DNA of 64,000 nt from Streptomyces sp. SID12488 (GTDB lineage Bacteria > Actinomycetota > Actinomycetes > Streptomycetales > Streptomycetaceae): assembly GCF_010548275.1 (NCBI RefSeq), contig NZ_JAAGLT010000009.1, positions 62,001 through 126,000 of the forward strand, written 5' to 3'. Below are positions 8,614 to 16,639 of this stretch, one piece after another. Every line of letters begins with the position of its first letter. The first letter of the stretch is position 1. The position numbers and the translations under genes are program-made. The notes beneath the pieces are model-generated. The model was not told the origin of the DNA. It was given only the letters and a program-made list of their open reading frames with translations, and ran no database searches.

Positions 8614-9207
8614 CTAGACCAGGACGCCGCCGCGGCGGCGCGCCCCGCCCGGGGTGGCGTCGCCGGCGGCGATTCCCGTGGCGCGGTAGGCCTTGACCGG
8701 CCTGCCCGCCGGGGCACCGGAGCGCGGGCCGAGCCAGTCCACACGTACCCACAGCAGTACGTCGTCGGCTCGCTCCCGGCGGCCCAGCCAGGCGGCCTTC
8801 AGCCGCAGCCCGGTACCGGCCCCGGCGAGCAGCATCCCGCCCGCCGCGGGCACCGCGAGGGAGCTGCCCAGCGCGACGGCGAAGGCGAGCAGCAGCCACC
8901 AGCGGTGGCCACGGCGCCAGTTGCGCACGGTCACCGCGCGGTCCTGGAGCACGTCGTGCCTGCCGGCCCGGGCGGCACCGGCGGCGAGCGCGGTGTAGCG
9001 CCCGCGCCGCAGATACGCCACGGCACCGGCCGCGACGATGAACAGCGCGGCCCCCGCCATCACCCCGATCCGGCGGCCGGTGATCCCCGGCACCAGTACG
9101 CCGGTGCCCGCCGCGAACACTCCGAACCACCACATGGGCGCCGCTCCGGCCCGTACGACCACAGCCACCCGAGCGAGACCCTGCCCTCCGTGAACTCCGC
9201 GTGCCAC
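8614..9207 (-). CDS. hypothetical membrane protein, three predicted TM segments
   Basis: The 197-residue protein starts at GTG 9205-9207 behind GGGAGG. Hydrophobic segments at about residues 24-42, 48-66 and 103-130 suggest three or four membrane passes. The C-terminal 65 residues are basic and predicted cytoplasmic. No motif I recognise. It converges on the Roadblock cluster, with 13 bp between the two stop codons and no terminator-like hairpin. Confidence 0.65.
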   Translation of the reverse strand: MARGVHGGQGLARVAVVVRAGAAPMWWFGVFAAGTGVLVPGITGRRIGVMAGAALFIVAAGAVAYLRRGRYTALAAGAARAGRHDVLQDRAVTVRNWRRGHRWWLLLAFAVALGSSLAVPAAGGMLLAGAGTGLRLKAAWLGRRERADDVLLWVRVDWLGPRSGAPAGRPVKAYRATGIAAGDATPGGARRRGGVLV

Positions 9208-9339
9208 GTCCGCCTCCCGGTTCGTTCATCCGGCACAGTCCTGACAGTTCCGACAGACCTGACAGCTCTGTCGGAGCGGGAGAGTAGCGAGCGAACGTGA
9301 GACGAATCTGAGAGCCCCGGCGGATGCCCCGGCCGGTGG

Positions 9340-10281
9340 CTACTCCACGAACAGTCCCCGGGTCGCCGCCCGTGTGTCGAACTCCTCCAGACGGGCCTGG
9401 GCGTCCGGCAGGTCGTCGCACATGGCCTCCAGCAGCACCCGGCCGAGCAGCATCGGCGCGCAGGCGGTGTCGAAGGCGAGCCCGGTGCCGACGGCGGCCG
9501 GCAGCAGCAGGTCGGAGACCTTCGCGACCGGCGCGAACGCCGAGTCGGCGACGGTGACGACGGTCAGCCCCGCCCCCTTGGCGTAGGCGAGGGTGTCGAC
9601 GACCTCGCGCGGATGCCGGGGCAGCGCGAAGCACAGCAGGGTCGTGGCGCCCGCCCGTACGGCGGCGTCGATCCGGTCGTGGATCATCGTGCCGCCCTCG
9701 TTGAGCAGCCGTACGTCCGGGTGGACCTTCGCGGCGAAGTACGCGAAGCCGTACGCCTGCGACGCGGCGGCACGCAGCCCGAGGACGGGCAGGGGGCGTG
9801 ACGCGGCGAGCAGTTGGCCCGCGCGCTGCACCGGGCGCGGGTCGGCGAGCACCTCGGCCAGGTGCCTGAGGTTCTCGATCTCGGCCTCGACGGCCTGCTG
9901 GTACTCGTTGTACGAGCCCGGCCGGGCGCCCTGTTCGGTGGGGGCGACCTCACGCAGGTGCTTGCGCAGCGCCGGGTAGCCGTCGAAGCCGAGGGCGACG
10001 GCGAAGCGGGTGACGGACGGCTGGCTGACGCCGGCCAGTTCGGCCAGTTCGACGCTGGAGAGGAAGGGCACCTCGGAGGCCCGGCGCACCATGCTGTGCG
10101 CAATGCGCCGCTGCGTCGGGGTGAGCCGGTGCCCTTCGAAGAGGGCCTGGAGCCGGACGGCGGGACTGTCGGGCAGATGTCCGCCCGGGCCCGCGGCCCC
10201 CTCCGCTCCCGCTCCCGTGTCCGCCCCTGTACCCGAACCCGTACCGGCGCCCATGTTGACGTCCGCACTCGGCGTACTCAT
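9340..10281 (-). CDS. RpiR/MurR-family transcriptional regulator
   Basis: The 313-residue protein has a low-complexity Gly/Ala N-terminus, then an RpiR-type helix-turn-helix at about residues 60-110 (LAELAGVSQPSVTRFAVALGF is diagnostic). A SIS sugar-isomerase-like ligand domain follows at about residues 145-290. RpiR proteins usually sense sugar phosphates or catabolic intermediates. The ATG at 10279-10281 is preceded by GGAGGGGGA and overlaps the lyase gene stop by four bases (ATGA). The two are therefore co-translated, and the regulator probably controls the lyase gene and the divergent transport gene. The ligand is unknown. Confidence 0.85.
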   Translation of the reverse strand: MSTPSADVNMGAGTGSGTGADTGAGAEGAAGPGGHLPDSPAVRLQALFEGHRLTPTQRRIAHSMVRRASEVPFLSSVELAELAGVSQPSVTRFAVALGFDGYPALRKHLREVAPTEQGARPGSYNEYQQAVEAEIENLRHLAEVLADPRPVQRAGQLLAASRPLPVLGLRAAASQAYGFAYFAAKVHPDVRLLNEGGTMIHDRIDAAVRAGATTLLCFALPRHPREVVDTLAYAKGAGLTVVTVADSAFAPVAKVSDLLLPAAVGTGLAFDTACAPMLLGRVLLEAMCDDLPDAQARLEEFDTRAATRGLFVE

Positions 10282-11873
10282 GCCCCGCTCCCCCTCCAGA
10301 TCTCCGTGAACCGGTCCAGCAGTGCCGCCGCCGCTGTCACGTCGTCCGTGAGCGGCCGGTCGGCCGATTCGGCGTCGAGGACCGACTCGGCCAGCTCCAG
10401 CGCCCGTCCGGCCGGCAGTTCCGGGTCGGGCCGCAGGTCGCGCTGGCGCAGCGCCCGTACGGCGGAGACCAGTTCGCAGCCGACGACGAGACGGTACGCG
10501 TCGCACGCCCGCAGTGTCTGCCGGGCGGCGAGCGAGGCGAAGCTGGCCTGTTCCTCGACGCCCCGGGAGAGTACAGCGTGCCCGAGGGAGGCGGGCGCGG
10601 AGAAGGCCCGCAGGTCACCGAGGGCGGCGGCGGCGGCGTACTCCAGGATCATCACCCCGGAGGCGGCGGGCTCGTGGTCGGCGAGGAAGGGGCGCAGACG
10701 GGTGAAGGCGGGCTCGTTGAGGGTGGACAGGCGGGAGGTGGACAGCCGCGCCACCTGGGTGACGGCAAGTCTGAAGTGGTCGAGGGCGAGGGCCAGTTGG
10801 GCCTGGTAGAAGCCGCCGTGGTGGTAGGCGGTGAAGTCCTCGGGCGAGATGAGCGGATTCTCGGCGGCGGCGTTGATCTCGATGGCGAGCACCCCCTCCA
10901 GCGCGTCCGCCGCGTCGTGCGCGGGCCCGTGGATCTGCGGCAGACACCGGAAGCCGTACGGGTCCTGGATGCGCCCGAGGGGAGGGGTGGGCCGGGCCGC
11001 GGAACCGATCAGCTCCCGCATCCGGCGCGCGACTTCGACCGACCCCCGGTGCGGACGGGCGGCGTGCACGGGCGCGGCGTACGCCTCGTGGGAACCGTCG
11101 ACGGCGTACAGCGAGAGCGCGGCGACGACCTGCGTGGCGGCGATGAGCCCTCGCAGCTCGTGCAGGGCGAGCGCGGCCTGCCCGAGGGTGAGGGCGTTGC
11201 TGCTGATCAGGGCGAGGGCGTCGTTGTTGTCGAGGGCCTGGGGCTCGGGGGACCCGGCAACGCTCCATCCCCGGGGAGCTGATCCCCCCGCCGGCACCGC
11301 CGTCACCGGTCCGATCCACTCGTGCTCCCCGGCCAGCGCGAGCCCCATCTGTGCCAGCGCCGCGATGTCCCCGGTGCCCACCGATCCGAACTCGTTGATC
11401 ACGGGATGGACCCCGTTCTCCAGCGCCTCGCACAGGGCGGTGACCACCCCGGGGCGGAGTCCGGCACCCCCCGCCAGCAACTGGTTGGCGCGGACGGCGA
11501 GCATCGCCCGTACCTGCCGGGCCGGCAATTCCGCGCCGATGGCACCGGCGTGGCTGCGCAGCAGGCGCAGTCCGTGGTCGGCGGCGGCCTCGGTCGGGAC
11601 GGCCTCGTTGCGGTTGGCGCCGACGCCGGTGGAACGGCCGTACACGCGGCCGGTCGCGGCGATGCGGCGGGCGACGTCCCAGACCTCCGCGACGCGCTTC
11701 ATCGCGTCGGTGCCGGCGACCGGCCGCGCGGCCCCGTCTGCGAGGCGTACGACGTCCTCGACGCCGAGGCCGACACCGTCCAGGACGACGATGCCGGTGG
11801 ACACTGGAGGTGGTGTCAGGGGTGGCGTCGGGGGTGGCACCGCCGACGGCGTATCCACGATTCGAGACGACAT
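10278..11873 (-). CDS. aromatic amino acid lyase-family protein lacking the MIO tripeptide
   Basis: The 531-residue protein aligns with histidine/phenylalanine ammonia-lyases: the tyrosine loop VYGRSTGVG (Tyr78), QDPYGFRCLPQ and NAAAENPL are present. The segment that should read GSVG-ASG-D reads GSVG-TG-D (residues 163-169). The Ala-Ser-Gly that cyclises to the MIO electrophile is therefore replaced by two residues. The motif lies in intact frame, so this is not a sequencing shift. Classical histidine ammonia-lyase chemistry is then unlikely; a different lyase, mutase or binding role is possible. The ATG at 11871-11873 follows GAGGGGAG. The first 25 residues are Pro-rich. It is co-translated with the RpiR regulator gene. 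Confidence 0.8.
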   Translation of the reverse strand: MSSRIVDTPSAVPPPTPPLTPPPVSTGIVVLDGVGLGVEDVVRLADGAARPVAGTDAMKRVAEVWDVARRIAATGRVYGRSTGVGANRNEAVPTEAAADHGLRLLRSHAGAIGAELPARQVRAMLAVRANQLLAGGAGLRPGVVTALCEALENGVHPVINEFGSVGTGDIAALAQMGLALAGEHEWIGPVTAVPAGGSAPRGWSVAGSPEPQALDNNDALALISSNALTLGQAALALHELRGLIAATQVVAALSLYAVDGSHEAYAAPVHAARPHRGSVEVARRMRELIGSAARPTPPLGRIQDPYGFRCLPQIHGPAHDAADALEGVLAIEINAAAENPLISPEDFTAYHHGGFYQAQLALALDHFRLAVTQVARLSTSRLSTLNEPAFTRLRPFLADHEPAASGVMILEYAAAAALGDLRAFSAPASLGHAVLSRGVEEQASFASLAARQTLRACDAYRLVVGCELVSAVRALRQRDLRPDPELPAGRALELAESVLDAESADRPLTDDVTAAAALLDRFTEIWRGSGA

Positions 11874-11959
11874 AAGACGCAGACTCCCCTCAAACCGGAA
11901 GCAAACCGGACACTCGATCTTGCTTACTGGACGGCCGTTACCTCGGATTAACACGAGGG

Positions 11960-11990
11960 CATTGACAATCTATTCAGACACAGAGAACTC
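11960..11990 (+). promoter_or_regulatory. candidate promoter/operator between the lyase and ABC ATPase genes
   Basis: In the 153-bp divergent spacer, TTGAC (11962-11966) and CTATTCAGA (11970-11978) match the arrangement before hutU on the other strand. A small dyad AGAGAACTCT follows at 11983-11992. A shared regulator of the hut and lyase loci would explain this. Confidence 0.35.
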
Positions 11991-12026
11991 TGCATGACGT
12001 TATACAGGCCCGGCAAGGGACACCTC

Positions 12027-12446
12027 ATGATCCAGTTCGACGCGGTCCACAAGCGCTTCCCGAACGGCACCACAGCGGTCCACGATCTCTCCCTCCAGAT
12101 GCCGGAGGGCGGTGTGACCGTTCTCGTCGGATCCTCCGGCTGCGGCAAGACGACCACCCTGCGGATGATCAACCGGATGGTCGACCCGACCTCCGGCACG
12201 ATCCAGGTCGGCGGCAAGGACATCCGGGTCGGCGATCAGATCGCGATCTTCCGCACAGCCGAACCCCTCGCCCGCCCGGCCGACGGCCACCTCGACGCCG
12301 AGCACGGCCTCAAGCTGCTCTGGCTCCACGCCCCCGCGGAGGACCCTGGGGCACTGAAGACCGTCACAGATCTCCCACAGAACCCGGCTCCCGAGGGCGG
12401 CATCCGAGCCCTCATACTCGGCCAGGCCCGCAGGCCCGCCCACTGA
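12027..12446 (+). pseudogene. ABC transporter ATP-binding protein, internally deleted remnant
   Basis: The frame opens as a glycine betaine/proline-type (OpuCA/ProV-like) ATPase with an intact Walker A, GSSGCGKTTTLRMINRM, at about residues 32-50. After TIQVGGKDI it jumps straight to VGDQIAIFRT, which in full proteins follows the D- and H-loops about 150 residues later. The Q-loop, ABC signature and Walker B are missing. The remaining 55 residues look like non-native sequence. ATPase function is excluded. An IS605-type tnpB begins 180 bp downstream, so transposition-linked deletion is a reasonable cause. The ATG at 12027 is preferred over 11994, which adds residues unlike the family. Confidence 0.8.
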
Positions 12447-12531
12447 CACCACAGCCAACCTCCAGGTGACGTGGACGAGAAAGACCCGGAGGACGGGGGC
12501 GAACGGGTACACCGAGCGACACGGGCCGGTG

Positions 12532-12593
12532 GAGAAGTAGACAACACGCTTCTCGCCCGTGCCCATTTCCCATCCCCGACAAAGATCGGGGAT
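12532..12593 (+). repeat. two short hairpins at the probable left end of the tnpB element
   Basis: GAGAAG and CTTCTC (about 12532-12564) form one dyad. ATCCCCGA and TCGGGGAT (12572-12579 and 12586-12593) form a perfect 8-bp stem with a 6-base loop, 33 bp before tnpB. Subterminal hairpins are typical recognition structures of IS200/IS605 single-strand transposition. The exact element end is not determined. Confidence 0.5.
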
Positions 12594-12625
12594 CTGTTCG
12601 GATCCTCATCACCAAGAGCGATGCC

Positions 12626-13942
12626 ATGATTACGGACGTGAAGCTCGTTGTGCACATCGAGCTCCTGCCCACGCCCGACCAAGCAGCGGCACTGAAGGCG
12701 ACCCTCCACGCATGCAACGAAGCCGCGCGGTGGGTGTCGTCCGTGGCATTCAAGCAACGCGTGTTCGGCAAGAAGCCGATGCAGGTCGCCATGTACAACG
12801 AAGTGAAGGCAAGGTTCGGGCTGTCGGCTCAGCCGGCATTGCACGCCATTCGCAAGGTGGCCGACGCCTATGCGACGCTGCGAGCGAACATCCGTAGCGG
12901 CAATCTCGGCAAGCCCGGGTCGAAGCGCCGCAAGCAGGTGGAAGCCAAGCCCGTGAGCTTTCGCCCGGACGCCGCTCAGGCCTTCGACGACCGGTGTCTG
13001 TCATGGCAGATCGAACGGTTGACAGTGTCCATGTGGACCACGTCAGGTCGTATGAAGGGCATCGCCTTCACTGGCAGCCCTGAGCAGTTGGAGTTCCTGG
13101 CTGGCTTCCGGCGGGGTGAATCGGACCTTATCCATCGGGACGGAATGTGGTTCCTGGCGGCGACCTGCGAAGTGCCTGACGCACCGCTCAACGCAGACCC
13201 TGTGGACTTCCTTGGTGTCGACCTGGGCATTGTGAACATCGCCACCACCTCCGACGGCGAGATCATGGCCGGACGCGAACTCAACCGCAGCCGGGCGCGT
13301 GAACGCGGACTGCGCACCAAACTCCAGATGAAGAACACCCCGTCCGCCAAGCGCCGCTTGAAGAAACGCAGGCGCAAGGAAGCGCGGCGGGCGAAGGACA
13401 TCAACCACAAGATCTCGAAGCATGTGGTGGCCGAGGCGGAACGCACCGGTCGCGGGATCGCCCTGGAAGACTTGACGGGCATCCGCGAGCGGGTACGGCT
13501 TCGCAAGCCCCAACGGGCCACTCACTCCAGCTGGGCGTTCGCCCAGCTCGGCAGCTTCATCGCGTACAAGGCCCGCCGGGCGGGAGTGCCGGTGGTGTAC
13601 GTCGATCCGGCGTACACCTCCCGCACCTGCGCCGAATGCGGCCACATCGACAAGGCGAACCGGGTCTCACAGGCCTGGTTCGCATGCCGGAACTGCGGAT
13701 TCGTTGATCACGCAGACCGATGGGGGCACCTCCCGTTCGAGCGAAGCCGAGAATGGGGGAGGCTCCCGCAACATCCGCGCACGCGCGTGGGAGTTGTGGC
13801 GACGCGGGGCCCAGTCAACGGCCCCCGCCATTCCGCATCAGCGGGTGGCCGGACGCGGGCGACGCATCACAGCCAGTGGTGCCCGCAACGCAAGCTCGGT
13901 TATGTCAGTAACAGGGCAGTTGACGTCGCTCGACTCCTCTGA
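12626..13942 (+). pseudogene. tnpB: IS200/IS605-family TnpB (RNA-guided nuclease), C-terminally disrupted
   Basis: The frame encodes a TnpB/OrfB with an N-terminal helical domain, RuvC-I FLGVDLGI (Asp199), RuvC-II IALEDL (Glu281) and a zinc finger CAECGH...CRNCGF (from about residue 335). RuvC-III begins as DHAD (Asp364) but the usual N-x-x-R-N-I helix is lost. A 40-bp GC-rich palindromic repeat (13721-13760) stands where one Asn codon is expected and shifts the frame by one. The old frame resumes as SRNIRARAWELWRRG in the other register from 13764. Activity is therefore doubtful although all three acidic residues survive. No tnpA is adjacent. The start at ATG 12626 has only a weak ribosome site. 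Confidence 0.85.
13721..13762 (+). repeat. GC-rich palindromic repeat inserted in tnpB
   Basis: The insert has a CACCTCCC arm and a GGGGGAGG arm around TTCGAGCGAAGCCGAG. It looks like the mobile palindromic units seen in Streptomyces genomes. It starts right after an Arg codon of the RuvC-III motif, and the tnpB coding sequence resumes at 13761-13764. The net gain of 37 bases causes the frameshift. I noticed no second copy in the window. Confidence 0.7.
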
Positions 13943-14223
13943 CACGCCATATGACGCTGCGTAACGGTCGACGATCAAATTGGTCAACTACCAGCTAATC
14001 GCCAGGGAGCAGTACGGGATTCCGACCCTGTGACCCACAGCGACCGCTACGGGTATGGCATTGGGACACATCCAGCGCGCCCTGCGTCGGACTGCCCGCT
14101 CGGCGCACGACGGCACACCCCGGGGCAGACCGCGGAAGCACTGATGGTGGCCTGAGGACCCGAGAACGAACAGGGGGGCTAACCCCAGTGCCGGGCGGGC
14201 GTGGTTTCCCTACCGTGGTGTGC
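13943..14223. other. spacer between tnpB and the next gene
   Basis: These 280 bases hold the 3' end of the tnpB element. IS605 elements place the guide-carrying RNA here, overlapping the tnpB 3' end, but I cannot define it or the right-hand cleavage site. Broken frames in all registers and base composition slightly below the surroundings suggest decayed sequence. No gene is supported. Confidence 0.4.
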
Positions 14224-14676
14224 ATGACCGCTATGGACGGGATGGACGCGATGGGCGCGCACGACGCCGACCTGAAGAAGGAACTCAGCGCCACCCTGCA
14301 GGCCCGCAGGGAACTGGGCGAGGATTACGAGTCCGCGCTGGTCGACTCGTTCCTGGAGAAGGTCGACCAGCGGATAGACGGCTCGGTGGAGCGCCGGGTA
14401 CGGCGTCAGCTCGCCGAGCAGCAGATGGTGGTGGCGCGTGACTCGCGCGGCCCGAAATCCACCGACACCTTCGGCGAGCGCTTCGGCTTCGCCATCGTCT
14501 CGCTGGTCCTGGCGATACCCCTGTCCGCCATCGGCGGCGGCGTCTCGGGCCTCCCCGGCCTGTTGGTCGCCTGGGGCGGCATCGTGGGCGTGAACGCCTT
14601 CCAGGCGGCGCGCAGTTCGGCGTGGCTCTTCGGCCGGCACAAGAGGTCCGGCCAGGACAGCGACTGGGAGAGCTGA
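14224..14676 (+). CDS. hypothetical membrane protein (two TM segments)
   Basis: The protein is about 150 residues from the ATG at 14224. A charged, helix-forming N-terminal half (residues about 15-70, EDYESALVDSFLEKVDQRIDG) is followed by two adjacent hydrophobic segments near residues 88-110 and 112-125 with a glycine-rich turn. It looks like the small actinobacterial membrane proteins that carry an N-terminal coiled coil. A TACCGT hexamer seven bases before the ATG and the absence of a ribosome site suggest a leaderless transcript. A start at 14188 would add 12 residues. Function unknown. Confidence 0.65.
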   Translation: MTAMDGMDAMGAHDADLKKELSATLQARRELGEDYESALVDSFLEKVDQRIDGSVERRVRRQLAEQQMVVARDSRGPKSTDTFGERFGFAIVSLVLAIPLSAIGGGVSGLPGLLVAWGGIVGVNAFQAARSSAWLFGRHKRSGQDSDWES

Positions 14677-14753
14677 GGACTGAGGGCTGTCGGCCGACGT
14701 CCCGGAGTCACCACGGGCAGGGGAGCGTCACCGCACGCCGGTAGAAAAAGCTT

Positions 14754-14810
14754 TCGCGGGGACCGCCGCACCCCCGTTGCCGGGGGGCGGGACGACGGCG
14801 GTCCCCGCGA
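14754..14810 (-). terminator. strong hairpin terminator, T-rich on the minus strand
   Basis: A perfect 15-bp stem (14754-14768 with 14796-14810) encloses a second GC stem. On the minus strand the hairpin is followed by a CTTTTTC run (from 14744-14752), so it probably ends the cystathionine beta-synthase transcript. It may serve both convergent genes. The remaining bases from 14811 to 15097 show no supportable gene. Confidence 0.75.
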
Positions 14811-15097
14811 GGGACGCGTGCCGGGTCAGGGCCGGGCTTGCGCGTCCTGGGCGTCGGTGGAGGTCCGGGAGCCGCTCCGGAGGTCCGTGACGCCGTTTCG
14901 GTGCCGGCCGGGGCGGGGAGCCGCTCCCGCCCTTGCCGACACCCACTACTCTGCCGGTCCCGTGTTAAGCGTGTGCTGCGCGGACGTGACACCCTCGTAC
15001 CACTTCCACGAAGTCTCCGTCCGAAAGGAATCGGAACGGGACATCACGGCGGACACCGTAAGTTTCCCTCCGCCACGCCCCGTTCACCGGACGTTCG

Positions 15098-16489
15098 CTA
15101 CTGGTTGCCGCCCTTGGCCAGGAAGGCCAGCAGGTCCTGCCGGCTGACGACTCCGGTCGGCTTGCCCTCGACGAGCACGATCGCCGCGTCATGGGTGCCG
15201 AGAACGGACATCAGGTCGCCGACGGGTTCACCGGAGCCGACCTGCGGCAGCGGTGCCGACATGTGCTTCTCCAGCGGGTCGTCGAGCGAGGCCCGCTGGG
15301 TGAACAGCGCGTCGAGCAGTTCGCGTTCGACGACCGACCCGATGACCTCCGCCGCCATGACGTCGGGGTGACCGGCACCGGGCTTCACGATCGGCATCTG
15401 CGAGACGCCGTACTCACGCAGCACCTCGATCGCCTGGCCGACGGTTTCGTCGGGGTGCATGTGGAGGAGGGAGGGGATGTGGCCGTGCTCCTTGTAGTCG
15501 AGGACGTCGGCGACGCGCGCGGAGGGGCCGGTGTCCTCCAGGAAGCCGTAGTCGGCCATCCACTCGTCGTTGAAGATCTTGCTGAGGTATCCGCGCCCGT
15601 TGTCGGGCAGCAGCACGACGACGACATCGTCCGGCCCGAGCCGCTCCGCGACCCGCAGCGCGGCGACGACGGCCATCCCGCAGGAGCCGCCCACCAGCAG
15701 GCCCTCCTCCTTGGCGAGCCGCCGGGTCATCTGGAAGGAGTCCTTGTCGGACACGGCGATGATCTCGTCGGCGACGGTCCGGTCGTAGGCGGTGGGCCAG
15801 AAGTCCTCGCCCACCCCTTCCACGAGGTACGGCCGCCCGGACCCCCCGGAGTACACGGACCCCTCGGGGTCGGCCCCGATGACCTGGACGCGCCCGTCAC
15901 TGGCGTCTTTCAGATAGCGCCCGGTGCCGGAGATGGTCCCGCCGGTGCCGACACCCGCCACGAAGTGGGTGATCCGCCCCTCGGTCTGCTCCCACAGCTC
16001 GGGGCCGGTGGAGTGATAGTGCGAGAGAGGGTTGTGGGGGTTGGAGTACTGGTCGGGCTTCCAGGCTCCCGGTGTCTCGCGCACGAGCCGGTCGGACACG
16101 TTGTAGTACGAGTCCGGGTGCTCGGGGTCGACGGCGGTGGGGCAGACCACGACGTCGGCGCCGTAGGCACGCATCACGTTGATCTTGTCGGTGGACACCT
16201 TGTCGGGGCAGACGAAGATGCACTTGTAGCCCTTCTGCTGGGCCACGATGGCCAGCCCGACCCCGGTGTTTCCGCTGGTCGGCTCGACGATCGTGCCGCC
16301 CGGCTGAAGCTCCCCGCTCTCCTCCGCCGCTTCGATCATGCGCAGGGCGATGCGGTCCTTCACGGACCCGCCGGGGTTGAAGTACTCGACCTTCGCGAGG
16401 ACGGTCGCCTGAATGCCCGCGGTCACACTGTTGAGCCTCAGCAGCGGGGTGTTGCCGACGAGGCTGATCATCGAGTCGTGGAATTGCAC
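15098..16489 (-). CDS. cbs: cystathionine beta-synthase
   Basis: The 463-residue PLP fold II enzyme condenses homocysteine and serine to cystathionine in reverse transsulfuration. The PLP lysine is Lys44 in NPGGSVKDR, and the phosphate loop is GVGTGGTISGTG near residue 180. The C-terminal 120 residues form a CBS-domain pair (HMHPDETVGQAIEVLREYG and VLGTHDAAIVLVEGKPTGV), as in full-length CBS and unlike CysK. No heme-binding N-terminal extension is present. The GTG at 16487-16489 is chosen because GGAG lies six bases upstream; a GTG at 16508-16510 would add seven residues. It is transcribed divergently from the SGNH hydrolase gene. Confidence 0.92.
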   Translation of the reverse strand: MQFHDSMISLVGNTPLLRLNSVTAGIQATVLAKVEYFNPGGSVKDRIALRMIEAAEESGELQPGGTIVEPTSGNTGVGLAIVAQQKGYKCIFVCPDKVSTDKINVMRAYGADVVVCPTAVDPEHPDSYYNVSDRLVRETPGAWKPDQYSNPHNPLSHYHSTGPELWEQTEGRITHFVAGVGTGGTISGTGRYLKDASDGRVQVIGADPEGSVYSGGSGRPYLVEGVGEDFWPTAYDRTVADEIIAVSDKDSFQMTRRLAKEEGLLVGGSCGMAVVAALRVAERLGPDDVVVVLLPDNGRGYLSKIFNDEWMADYGFLEDTGPSARVADVLDYKEHGHIPSLLHMHPDETVGQAIEVLREYGVSQMPIVKPGAGHPDVMAAEVIGSVVERELLDALFTQRASLDDPLEKHMSAPLPQVGSGEPVGDLMSVLGTHDAAIVLVEGKPTGVVSRQDLLAFLAKGGNQ

Positions 16490-16639
16490 CGTTGTCTCCG
16501 GTTGCCGCACATAAATGTGGTTGTCATTGGTGCGGCCAGCCTAAGGCTCAGCCTCGGCATTCACCTCACGTCGCGATTGGCGGACCGTCGGTTCGGGGCA
16601 AGGAGTGGGTGTACGGCTACGAGGAGGTGGCGGCGACGC

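Noticed and set aside
15191..16639. Upstream extension of the SGNH hydrolase frame
   Set aside because: It is antisense to cbs; the hydrolase has its own start at 16640 with a nearby GGAGG.
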